DNA of 64,000 nucleotides from AAA164-E04 sp964342825. GTDB taxonomy: Bacteria > Verrucomicrobiota > Verrucomicrobiia > Limisphaerales > AAA164-E04. Position numbers and translations under genes: made by a program. Below the pieces are notes generated by a model. That model was not told the DNA's origin and did not search any database. It was given only the letters and a program-made list of their open reading frames with translations. The stretch lies in contig CAYFHO010000008.1 in the NCBI GenBank assembly GCA_964342825.1, positions 1 through 64,000 of the forward strand. Reading direction: 5' to 3'. Shown here piece by piece: positions 18,668-26,770 of this stretch; within the stretch, counting starts at the first letter, position 1; each line of letters starts with the position of its first letter.

Positions 18668-19639
18668 ATGACTCGGATCCTCGTGGTCACAGATATTCAC
18701 TACGCAAGCAATGCTGAGAAAGAGCGTGGTGATTATGAATCCCGCACCGTTTCCAATCCCTTATTGCGACTTTTGCTCAAACAATATCGACGATGGTTTT
18801 GGCGAAGGGATAATTTCGGATGGAATCACTTTTTGAATCAATTCATCGAAAAGGCCGGTGAAGCTGATTGGATCATAGGAAATGGTGATTATTGTTGTGA
18901 CTCCGGCTTCATAGGAGTTGCGGACGATCCTTCCTTTTTGAGTGCGCAAATTTGTATCCAGCGATTGCGTGAATCATTTGGGGATAAATTCATCGGAATC
19001 ATCGGGGATCATGATTTAGGAAAGAAAAGCATGTTCGGTGGCTTTGGTGGCATGCGCTTAGCAAGTTGGGACCGATGCATTCATGAACTGGGACTTCGTT
19101 CATTTTTTCGGTTGGACCTCGGTTTGTATATTTTGATTGGAATGAATTCCACCCTCATCGGTTTACCGGAATTTATCCCTGATTGTCCTCAGGAAGAAAT
19201 TGAGAAATGGAACCAATTAAGAATTGAACACTTGGCCCAGATAAGAGCTTCGTTGGAAACGATACGTCATGATCAACGGATTTTGCTCTTTCTTCATGAC
19301 CCTTCAGCTATCCCTCATCTCGCAGAATTACCCTGGATACAGGGAAAGATGGATCAGCTGGATGGGACTATTATTGGGCACCTGCACTCACCTTTCATTT
19401 TAAAGACGAGTCGAATGCTGGCAGGGATGCCGCGTATTCATGGCCTGGGACATACAGCGCTTAAAATGTCAACTGCCCTCCAGAAAGCAAAATCCTGGAA
19501 ACCATTCAAAGTTCAACTCGTTCCTGCACCCGGCGGTATTGAGATCTCGAAAAAGGGAGGATTCGGGGAGATAATTCTTGATTCAAATGGTGAACCTGGA
19601 ATGCGGTTTCTGATCAGGCCTTTGAAACACGCGCGGTGA
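18668..19639 (+). CDS. Calcineurin-like metallophosphoesterase
   Basis: This 323-residue protein has the metallophosphatase ligand set in order: TDIHY (Asp9, His11), GNGDY, GDHD, FLHDP and GHLHS. No signal peptide or membrane span is seen, so it should act in the cytoplasm on a phosphoester that cannot be named. The third block reads GDHD where many members have GNHE, but the metal-binding His is kept. It starts 27 bases after the cytochrome gene, so the ClC, cytochrome and phosphatase genes may form one transcript. Confidence 0.85.
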   Translation: MTRILVVTDIHYASNAEKERGDYESRTVSNPLLRLLLKQYRRWFWRRDNFGWNHFLNQFIEKAGEADWIIGNGDYCCDSGFIGVADDPSFLSAQICIQRLRESFGDKFIGIIGDHDLGKKSMFGGFGGMRLASWDRCIHELGLRSFFRLDLGLYILIGMNSTLIGLPEFIPDCPQEEIEKWNQLRIEHLAQIRASLETIRHDQRILLFLHDPSAIPHLAELPWIQGKMDQLDGTIIGHLHSPFILKTSRMLAGMPRIHGLGHTALKMSTALQKAKSWKPFKVQLVPAPGGIEISKKGGFGEIILDSNGEPGMRFLIRPLKHAR

Positions 19640-19725
19640 AGAGGGAATGATTGAGATCTTTTGTGGATTGTAGCCCCAAGTTACTTAACTGACTTACAGA
19701 CTGTGAGGTTTTGATGTTATCCTTT

Positions 19726-20424
19726 TTAAAAGTCACTTACCCGGCCTCTTTTGATCCGTAGCATTTCGTTTCCGCCTCGCTGTAATTCATATCCAACTTT
19801 TTCGATGGTCACCCTGTAATTCTCTCTTTCGAAATATTGAAGTAATTCAGCGAGAAAGACCGGCTGCTTGAGATCTAGCTGAATCATTGGAAAGATGCGT
19901 GCCTCGGGTGCGACACGTAACATTTCCAGGATTGATGCAACATGAAAATCCAGAGAGAAATGCTCTCCGTATAGGAACAAAAAATGGGAGCAGAGTGCCA
20001 GGTCAAACTCGTCATCTGCAAACGGCAATGAAGGGAGTGAACCTGTCACATACCTGTCTGTGTTGATTGCCCCCGAGAAATCCTGAACAAATCTTTTTGT
20101 TACTTCGACGCGTCTCTGGCGTAATTGATCTGGAGAGGAGTGGTATTTCCAGACCCAATCATTCGGTGTGGCTTCAACTTGCTTAATGATCTCCGGCAAG
20201 ACTTGATCAAACCTCTGCTGGATGGATTGAGGAGTCAGTTCGTATATGGGATCCAAGGATACTACGGAACCCTTCAAGTCAGTCAGTTCTGCATTAAAAC
20301 TTGCCGGTCCGTCTGCCACGCCGAGAATGCGATTTTTTAGGTCTGCATCAGACAAATGAAACATGTGTCTATATTCATCCAATGACCTCCCAAATGGGAC
20401 CACTTCGTTCAACTTCATGACCAT
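19726..20424 (-). CDS. Class I SAM-dependent methyltransferase-like protein
   Basis: The protein has a Rossmann-type SAM-binding pattern: motif I ILGVADGPASF, an acidic strand end SLDPIY, and a post-motif block LPFADDEFDLALCSHFLFLY. The target is unknown. The ATG at 20424 gives 232 residues. A TTG at 20463 would add 13 residues and overlap the upstream lipid-kinase gene by ten bases, so either start is possible. Its position directly after a diacylglycerol-kinase-family gene suggests a lipid-related substrate, but this is inference. Glycine-rich motif I reads VADGP rather than GxGxG, a form seen in some of these families. Confidence 0.65.
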   Translation of the reverse strand: MVMKLNEVVPFGRSLDEYRHMFHLSDADLKNRILGVADGPASFNAELTDLKGSVVSLDPIYELTPQSIQQRFDQVLPEIIKQVEATPNDWVWKYHSSPDQLRQRRVEVTKRFVQDFSGAINTDRYVTGSLPSLPFADDEFDLALCSHFLFLYGEHFSLDFHVASILEMLRVAPEARIFPMIQLDLKQPVFLAELLQYFERENYRVTIEKVGYELQRGGNEMLRIKRGRVSDF

Positions 20425-20453
20425 GATCTTTCGATTCAATTCATAATCTTGCT

Positions 20454-21344
20454 TTACATGCAAATCTGCACAGCTCCTGGCCGGATTTCAATATCCCCTT
20501 TACTGCCAGAATAAACCTCTCCGTCCAGATTCCAAAGTGAGGGGTGGGGTGATTGAATTGTGTATGACTTGGTCTGGACGTAATTGATCTTGGTTTCCTG
20601 TATATGTGTTCCCTTTGGTAGTTTCAGGAACATACGCAACAAAGAGACACGGTTCGTTTTTTTAAGGAAAGTCAGGTCTAATTTTCCATCATTCCAGGAT
20701 GCCTTCGGTGATATCAGCATTGCCCTTCCGACACAACGCGTGTTGCTGGCAACGATCAATGAGAATCGGCCTTCCCGGCTCTCATTGGCAAAAGTCAGTG
20801 TGGCATTTTGTGATTTATTCCGGATGATTTCCCATATTCCGGCAACATGATATCTTTGTTTTTTTAAACAGCGCAATGATTCTGCCGATGCATTTCCAGA
20901 AGCAAACAACCCCCAGCCACATACATTAAAAACATAGCATAATTGGTTGTCCAATCGGACCCTAAGTAAATCCACCGGTCTCACTTGGAAAAGGCAGACC
21001 TGATTCAACGCTTTTTCAAAATGCAACAAACCTAAGTCATCCAGGAACGAGTTTCCTGTCCCCCCGGGTAGGATGGCAATGGGCATACGCTCGGTCTCTG
21101 GTCGTTGCATGTTCCCATTGATGATTTCGTGAATGGTTCCGTCACCTCCCAATCCGCAAATCATTGTTTCAGATTGAACAGGTATTGATTGAGCGATCGT
21201 TCTTGCGTGTCCTTTATGTGCAGTAAAGGTGGAACTGACTTGGATCTTGCGGCTTTTGAAGTGCTCCTGAGCCCTCTGAGCCAGAGCACGATTATCCAGA
21301 GTGCCCCCTTTGGGATTTACAATGAGATGGATCAATCTGGACAT
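20454..21344 (-). CDS. Diacylglycerol kinase family lipid kinase
   Basis: This 296-residue kinase belongs to the DAGK catalytic family, which phosphorylates diacylglycerol or related lipids. The nucleotide-binding block GGDGT (66-70) followed by IHEIING and the block LPGGTGNSF (from residue 92) are both intact, as is the N-terminal NPKGG. The C-terminal half has the family's beta-sandwich pattern ending in DGE and IEIRPGA. It is cytoplasmic or peripheral at the membrane. It shares the strand and almost abuts the methyltransferase gene, so the two probably form a two-gene transcript. Confidence 0.9.
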   Translation of the reverse strand: MSRLIHLIVNPKGGTLDNRALAQRAQEHFKSRKIQVSSTFTAHKGHARTIAQSIPVQSETMICGLGGDGTIHEIINGNMQRPETERMPIAILPGGTGNSFLDDLGLLHFEKALNQVCLFQVRPVDLLRVRLDNQLCYVFNVCGWGLFASGNASAESLRCLKKQRYHVAGIWEIIRNKSQNATLTFANESREGRFSLIVASNTRCVGRAMLISPKASWNDGKLDLTFLKKTNRVSLLRMFLKLPKGTHIQETKINYVQTKSYTIQSPHPSLWNLDGEVYSGSKGDIEIRPGAVQICM

Positions 21345-21434
21345 GACATCGACATCTAAACGGTGCTTCCACAGTGATCAAGGTGCATTTGGATTCAATA
21401 TTGACTTGTTAAAGTTCTAATTCACCATGCAGGG

Positions 21435-22067
21435 ATGCAAAAGGCGTCTGGCATCATCAAGAAAATCATTCTGGTTTTGGTGCTCCTCCTAGTAGGGGGA
21501 GTTGGTTTCTTCATATACAGCAATCCTGAAGCACGCGCCGCCATCGAGGATGCCAAATGGATTTATGACAATAGAGATCCACAGTTGTATCAAGGAGAGG
21601 AATGGTTGGACGGGGAAATTGTCAAGGTCCTTGATGGAAATTGGGTTTATATCAAAATACCTGAAGGCTTTGTTTATGCTTTGCGCATTCGAGGGCTGGA
21701 AGCTCCCACACTTGCGGTTTTGTTGGGAGACGACACCTTGAAGATGGGGAAGAAATCCCAGGAGTTTTTGGAAGAGCTTGTTCTCAGAAAGAAAGTTCGA
21801 TTCCAGGCCATTGACATGAATGATTCAAGGTACGGGCATGGTTACATTGAGTATCAGGGCAAATCCCTTGTTCTACCGATGGTCGAAGCTGGTATGGCCA
21901 AACTCAAGCGTTCTGAAATTACTCATCTTAGCAAAGAAGAACTCTGGGAATTGCTTCAAACCGAGCGCGAAGCAAAAAATGCCGAAACAGGTATCTGGGA
22001 TCCTTCTCTCAACTTGGATTGGACCATGGGTGACTACAGTGACCAAGGTGGTGCACCAGGCCTTTAA
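21435..22067 (+). CDS. Membrane-anchored staphylococcal-nuclease-fold protein, likely inactive
   Basis: This 210-residue protein has an N-terminal membrane anchor (about 8-28) and a nuclease-like (SNase) domain (about 55-195). RIRGLEAPT aligns with the family's R-L-x-G-I-D-A-P-E block: Arg84 matches nuclease Arg35, but Glu43 is replaced by Thr92. In the block usually read YGR, the catalytic Arg87 is replaced by His135 (RYGHGY). The metal-loop DGD reads DGN. Three of the residues needed for cleavage are therefore changed, so it may bind nucleic acid or protein without cutting. The domain call rests on motif order and overall length. The neighbours, a lipid kinase and a peptidase, give no functional hint. 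Confidence 0.6.
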   Translation: MQKASGIIKKIILVLVLLLVGGVGFFIYSNPEARAAIEDAKWIYDNRDPQLYQGEEWLDGEIVKVLDGNWVYIKIPEGFVYALRIRGLEAPTLAVLLGDDTLKMGKKSQEFLEELVLRKKVRFQAIDMNDSRYGHGYIEYQGKSLVLPMVEAGMAKLKRSEITHLSKEELWELLQTEREAKNAETGIWDPSLNLDWTMGDYSDQGGAPGL

Positions 22068-22104
22068 GTCCCAGCAGCTAAATCCACCTGGAATGTTGGT
22101 GATT

Positions 22105-24156
22105 CTATTTTAGTTCATTCCACAGGAAAGTGTGGATCATGGCTTCGACGAATGCTCGTTGGGGATTGTCTGATGCTCCTCCGTGTCCACCTTCCATGTT
22201 TTCAAAATAAAGGACATCATGTCCTTGATCCTTCATTTTTGCGACCATTTTACGAGCGTGACCTGGGTGCACACGATCATCTCGTGTTGAAGTGGTGAAC
22301 AATGCACGTGGATATTCAACGTCTTTTTTTACCAGTTGATATGGCGAATACTTTCGTAAGAAATCCCACTCCTCAGGAATATCAGGGTTGCCATATTCGC
22401 CCATCCAGCTGGCTCCTGCCAACAGTTTGTTGAAGCGTTTCATGTCCAGGAGTGGGACCTGGCAAACCACTGCACCAAATAAGTCGGGGCGCTGAACCAG
22501 CATGTTCCCCATGAGTAAACCTCCATTGGATCCGCCGCGAATCCCAAGGTTTTTTGGTGAGGTAACTTTTCTTTCAATCAAGTGCTCGGCGATTGCGATG
22601 AAGTCATCATAAGCTCGTTGACGGTTTTCCTTAAGGGCAGACTGATGCCAGCGTGGTCCAAATTCTCCGCCTCCGCGAATATTTGCCAAAACATAGACTC
22701 CTCCTTGTTCAAGCCATCCGATGCCGGTGATGGCTCGATAGCTGGAGAGCATTGATATTTCAAAACCACCGTATCCATAAAGTAGAGTCGGATTGGTTCC
22801 ATTGAGCACCAGATCTTTTCTACTGATCATGAAATAAGGAACCCGAGTCCCATCTTTTGACGTTACTTCCAGTTGTTCAATCTTTAAACCATCAGTATCG
22901 AAAAATCCTGGTTGAGATTTAACTTCCTTCAGTTCACCTGTTTCGAGGCTCCCCAGATACAGGCTGGCAGGAGTCAAGAAATCAGTCACCGTCATCCAGT
23001 ATTGATCTGAATTCTCCGAATCGACACCCCATGCACTCACCGTCCCCAATCCTGGGGATTCGAGATCCTTTTGAATCCAGTGGTCGCCTTTTTTACGGGT
23101 TAGGATCAAGCGGTTGCGAACATTGTCCAATACATTGATGATCAGCCAGTTTTTCGTGGATGAATACCCATCCAATGAAGTTCGCTCAGTGGGCTCAAAG
23201 AGAACGTCGAGATTTCGAGCGCCATTTAGAAAATCAGGTAAATTTTTTGCAAGCAGCGAACCGGCTTTATAGTTGTGATTTGCGACTTTCCAATCCTTGC
23301 GCAAAGTCAGTAATAAATGGTTGTTGAAGAAACTGATTTCTGCACCCTCTGGCTTATCTATCCGCACCCATTCCTCTCCCTGTTTGATAAAAGTTTCATT
23401 GGTCCAGAAGGTATCTGATCTTTCAATGATTTCGTGTCGGAACCCATGATCGTGTGATACGTAAGCTCCAACGGAGACATCCGTTTTTTTACCAACGAAT
23501 ATCAATTTAGCCTCTTCAATCGGGGTGTTTCTTTTCCACGTTTTAACCAGACGCGGGTAACCCGAATCGGTCATGGTATCAGGTCCAAAATCGGTTCCTA
23601 CAAAAAGGGTGTCTTGATCGATCCAGCTGATTCTGGACTTTGATTCTGCCAGGGTAAATCCGTCCTGAACGAAGGATTTGGTTTCCAGATCGAATTCTCG
23701 AACCACGGTCGCATCGGCTCCTCCGCGTGAGAGGCGCATCAAACAACGTTTGAAATCTGGACGTCGAATGGTGGCTCCTTTCCAGACCCAGTTTTCCTTC
23801 TCTTTTTCACTCAAACTGTCCAGATCCAGGACTGTTTCCCATTTTGGATGAGGCTTGATGTATTCTTCAAAAGTCGTGCGACGCCAGAGTCCCTTCGGAT
23901 TGGAATCGTCTCTCCAAAAATTATAGAGCCTGTTACCATAGAGCGAAACGCTTGGGATACGTTCCTTGGAATCCAAAGCCTCAAGCATTCTACTTTTCAT
24001 GGCAGCAAATTCACTATCAGTAGTCAGCTCCTCCTGGCTGATCTGGTTCAGCGATTTCGCCCAATCAAGCGCTTTTGGGGACTCTACTTCCTCCAACCAA
24101 AGATATGGATCTAGATCTGAATCACTCATAGTCAGAGGATGCTGGATGGCAGTCAT
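22105..24156 (-). CDS. Prolyl oligopeptidase family serine peptidase (S9A)
   Basis: This cytoplasmic peptidase cleaves short peptides, typically after proline. It has an N-terminal beta-propeller (about 70-400) and a C-terminal alpha/beta-hydrolase domain. The nucleophile block GGSNGGLLMG holds Ser543; the Asp lies in STRDDRVHPGHA and the His in EGGHGGAS. The N-terminus DPYLWLEEV is diagnostic for S9A. Length (683) is normal. No signal peptide is visible. A second Met nine residues in is a possible alternative start. The gene is divergent from zwf with a 109-base gap. Confidence 0.95.
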   Translation of the reverse strand: MTAIQHPLTMSDSDLDPYLWLEEVESPKALDWAKSLNQISQEELTTDSEFAAMKSRMLEALDSKERIPSVSLYGNRLYNFWRDDSNPKGLWRRTTFEEYIKPHPKWETVLDLDSLSEKEKENWVWKGATIRRPDFKRCLMRLSRGGADATVVREFDLETKSFVQDGFTLAESKSRISWIDQDTLFVGTDFGPDTMTDSGYPRLVKTWKRNTPIEEAKLIFVGKKTDVSVGAYVSHDHGFRHEIIERSDTFWTNETFIKQGEEWVRIDKPEGAEISFFNNHLLLTLRKDWKVANHNYKAGSLLAKNLPDFLNGARNLDVLFEPTERTSLDGYSSTKNWLIINVLDNVRNRLILTRKKGDHWIQKDLESPGLGTVSAWGVDSENSDQYWMTVTDFLTPASLYLGSLETGELKEVKSQPGFFDTDGLKIEQLEVTSKDGTRVPYFMISRKDLVLNGTNPTLLYGYGGFEISMLSSYRAITGIGWLEQGGVYVLANIRGGGEFGPRWHQSALKENRQRAYDDFIAIAEHLIERKVTSPKNLGIRGGSNGGLLMGNMLVQRPDLFGAVVCQVPLLDMKRFNKLLAGASWMGEYGNPDIPEEWDFLRKYSPYQLVKKDVEYPRALFTTSTRDDRVHPGHARKMVAKMKDQGHDVLYFENMEGGHGGASDNPQRAFVEAMIHTFLWNELK

Positions 24157-24265
24157 CTGTCAATTGAACATTGATGAATAAAATTCATCTTCAATATTTT
24201 GTCCCATTGACTCCACTTTTATCTGGTGTTCATTAGGGTTAATTTTTATTTCTTTTCTTAGAGTG

Positions 24266-25834
24266 ATGGATATGACGGATTCGACAGACACCTTGGATGA
24301 GTTGTTAACCTGCAGACTTAATGTAGGCAAAAGAGATGTGCAACCCTGCACCATTGTCATTTTCGGGGCAAGTGGTGACCTGACTTCTCGCAAACTAATT
24401 CCTGCCTTGTATCATTTGTTCAAGGAGAATCAATTGCCACAGCCTTTCAGAATCATGGGGTTTGCCAGACGTGATAAATCCGATGAATCCTGGCGCTCAG
24501 AGCTCCTGGACGACTTAAAGAAATACTCCCGAACCAAATCGGTGGACATAGAGGTATGGTCAAAGTTTTCCGAAATGATCTTTTATCACCGAGGAGATCT
24601 GAGTGATTCCGAAGCCTACAGATCCCTCAAAGGTGCATTGGATCAAGCGGAAGATGAAAGACTCAGAAAGAACTTGTTGTTCTACCTTGCCATTTCCCCG
24701 AGTCAGTTTGCTGAAGCCGTCAAGAATCTCAGCGAATCTCAGTTGCTGTCCAAGGAAGAGTCAGATCAACACTGGCAGCGCATCGTTGTCGAGAAACCAT
24801 TCGGACATGATGGCCCCTCCGCACATGAGCTGAACGATAGTCTGACCCACTACGCCCATGAACGTCAAATCTACCGTATTGACCATTACCTTGGTAAAGA
24901 AACCGTTCAAAACATCATGGTTTTCCGCTTTTCAAATGCCATTTTTGAGGAGCTTTGGACACGGCAGTCCATAGACCATGTTCAAATCACCGTCAGCGAA
25001 AAACTTGGCGTTGGATCCAGAGGTGGATATTACGAAGAAGCGGGTGCCTTGAGGGATATGGTGCAGAACCACCTGCTGCAGGTTCTTTCCCTGATTGCCA
25101 TGGAACCTCCCGTGTCGCTGGATGACGAATCCATTCGAGATGAAAAAGTCAAATTGCTCCAGAGCATCCGCCCCATGACTGAGGAGGATGTTGCCAGACG
25201 TGTTGTCCGCGGGCAATATTTCGCGGGCATGGTAGACGGTGACATGCGTCCAGCATACCGACAGGAGGAGAAAGTCTCCCCAACCTCCAACGTTGAAACG
25301 TATGCGGCCATGAAATTGTTCGTGGATAATTGGCGGTGGTCAGGGGTCCCATTTTACCTTCGAACCGGAAAGAACCTCCCATTAAGCGCCAGTGAAGTGC
25401 GAGTCCAGTTCCGGCCAGTGCCGAATGTGCTTTTTGCCGCCCAATGTCATAACAAACTCGATTCCAATGCAATCACCCTAAGGTTGCAGCCCAATGAAGG
25501 TATCAGTTTGAGATTCAATGGAAAAGTGCCCGGCAATAGTTCTGAATTACGCCCTGTTCGCATGCATTTCAGTTATGACACCGAATTCGGAGCCTATACT
25601 CCAGAGGCTTATGAACGTTTGTTGCTGGAAGCGGCAGCAGGTGATGCAACCCTTTTCATTCGACGGGATGAAGTTGAGGCGGCCTGGAAAGTGGTGGATA
25701 CGATTCGCAACGCATGGAAAGACAAGCCACTCAGCAACCGTGAATTTTATTCCGCTGGAACATGGGGGCCCGAAGCTGCCGATGAGTTGCTTGGACGTTC
25801 CGGCCACGTTTGGAGAAACCCGGTGATACACTGA
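24266..25834 (+). CDS. zwf: Glucose-6-phosphate 1-dehydrogenase
   Basis: The enzyme oxidises glucose 6-phosphate to 6-phosphogluconolactone and makes NADPH, opening the oxidative pentose phosphate branch. The NADP-binding GASGDLTSRKL and the active-site block RIDHYLGKE are intact, as are VRGQY and FYLRTGK. The protein has 522 residues. A GTG one codon upstream is in frame, but the ATG at 24266 is the simpler start. pgl follows 45 bases later, giving the standard two-step unit. A gnd gene is not in the window. Confidence 0.97.
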   Translation: MDMTDSTDTLDELLTCRLNVGKRDVQPCTIVIFGASGDLTSRKLIPALYHLFKENQLPQPFRIMGFARRDKSDESWRSELLDDLKKYSRTKSVDIEVWSKFSEMIFYHRGDLSDSEAYRSLKGALDQAEDERLRKNLLFYLAISPSQFAEAVKNLSESQLLSKEESDQHWQRIVVEKPFGHDGPSAHELNDSLTHYAHERQIYRIDHYLGKETVQNIMVFRFSNAIFEELWTRQSIDHVQITVSEKLGVGSRGGYYEEAGALRDMVQNHLLQVLSLIAMEPPVSLDDESIRDEKVKLLQSIRPMTEEDVARRVVRGQYFAGMVDGDMRPAYRQEEKVSPTSNVETYAAMKLFVDNWRWSGVPFYLRTGKNLPLSASEVRVQFRPVPNVLFAAQCHNKLDSNAITLRLQPNEGISLRFNGKVPGNSSELRPVRMHFSYDTEFGAYTPEAYERLLLEAAAGDATLFIRRDEVEAAWKVVDTIRNAWKDKPLSNREFYSAGTWGPEAADELLGRSGHVWRNPVIH

Positions 25835-25879
25835 TTTAGGTCGAATGATTAGAAATTTCCGGTAATTTGAAAATCTGTC

Positions 25880-26605
25880 ATGAGCAACGGACATTACCAT
25901 CTTCAATGTTTTGATGAACCTGCCAAACTGGCTTCGACAGCAGCCCACGAATGGGTATCTGCGGTTGGAGTGCTTTCCAAGGATCAGAAGTTCAACGTCG
26001 CACTTTCGGGAGGTCGCATTACCGTCCCATTTCTTAAAGAAGCAGCGGTATTATTCGCCAAATCACCGGTTTACTTGAACCGTTTGAATGTCTTCTGGGC
26101 AGATGAGCGTTGTGTGGGACCTGAACATGCAGATAGTAATTACGCGATGTTCAAGCAGTATTTTGCCGATCCAGTTTCTCTTCCTGAATCTCAGATACAT
26201 CGTTATAGTGGAGAATCAGAGCCCGCCCAAGCTGCTCTCAGTATGGTTTCCACACTTTCTGAATATTTGCCTGTTAACAAAGAAGGTGTACCGGTTTTTG
26301 ATTTGATTTTCCTGGGAATGGGGGAGGATGGTCACGTTGCTTCACTTTTCCCCGAAAATATGGACGAAGATTTATCGCGTTCAAATCAGGTGGTCTTTGA
26401 TGTGATTGCCTCGAAGCCGCCACCCAAAAGACTGACCCTGTCGTATCAGGTCCTTCAGGCCGCAAGGCATGTTTGGGCTTTGGTCAGCGGGGCAGGCAAG
26501 GAAGGTGCTCTCCGTGAGTCTCTCAAACGTCAGGGCGACACTCCTTTTGCTCATGTGATTCAAGGTAGGGAACACACGGAAATATTTACCGATATTGTCA
26601 TCTAG
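25880..26605 (+). CDS. pgl: 6-phosphogluconolactonase
   Basis: The enzyme hydrolyses 6-phosphogluconolactone, the product of Zwf. The protein (241 residues) is of the DevB/SOL type: SGGRITVPFL, VFWADERCVGPEHADSNY, LGMGEDGHVASLFP and a C-terminal VSGAGKEGAL block are all in place. It is cytoplasmic and lies directly after zwf, so the pair is almost certainly co-transcribed. Confidence 0.96.
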   Translation: MSNGHYHLQCFDEPAKLASTAAHEWVSAVGVLSKDQKFNVALSGGRITVPFLKEAAVLFAKSPVYLNRLNVFWADERCVGPEHADSNYAMFKQYFADPVSLPESQIHRYSGESEPAQAALSMVSTLSEYLPVNKEGVPVFDLIFLGMGEDGHVASLFPENMDEDLSRSNQVVFDVIASKPPPKRLTLSYQVLQAARHVWALVSGAGKEGALRESLKRQGDTPFAHVIQGREHTEIFTDIVI

Positions 26606-26674
26606 TCTTCTCGATTAATGGTCTAATTCGGGCTGCTTGACGTTCCACTGGGAGGTAACCACCCTCATCGTGCC

Positions 26675-26725
26675 CCTCTAAACATTTCATGTTTGAGGTC
26701 TGGTCAGGTGCAAAACTGCTTTGCA
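26675..26725. other. Two small inverted repeats between pgl and cstA
   Basis: The 165-base gap holds an imperfect hairpin (26675-26698, arms CCTCtAAACAT and ATGTTTGAGG, 3-base loop, one bulge) and a second perfect 6-base repeat TGCAAA/TTTGCA with a 5-base loop (26709-26725). The first may be a weak terminator for zwf-pgl, although no T-run follows. The second could be an operator for cstA. Neither is strong. Confidence 0.25.
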
Positions 26726-26770
26726 ACAATTTGGTTTTGACCTAATTTGCATCTTTCAGAATTCAGCACC

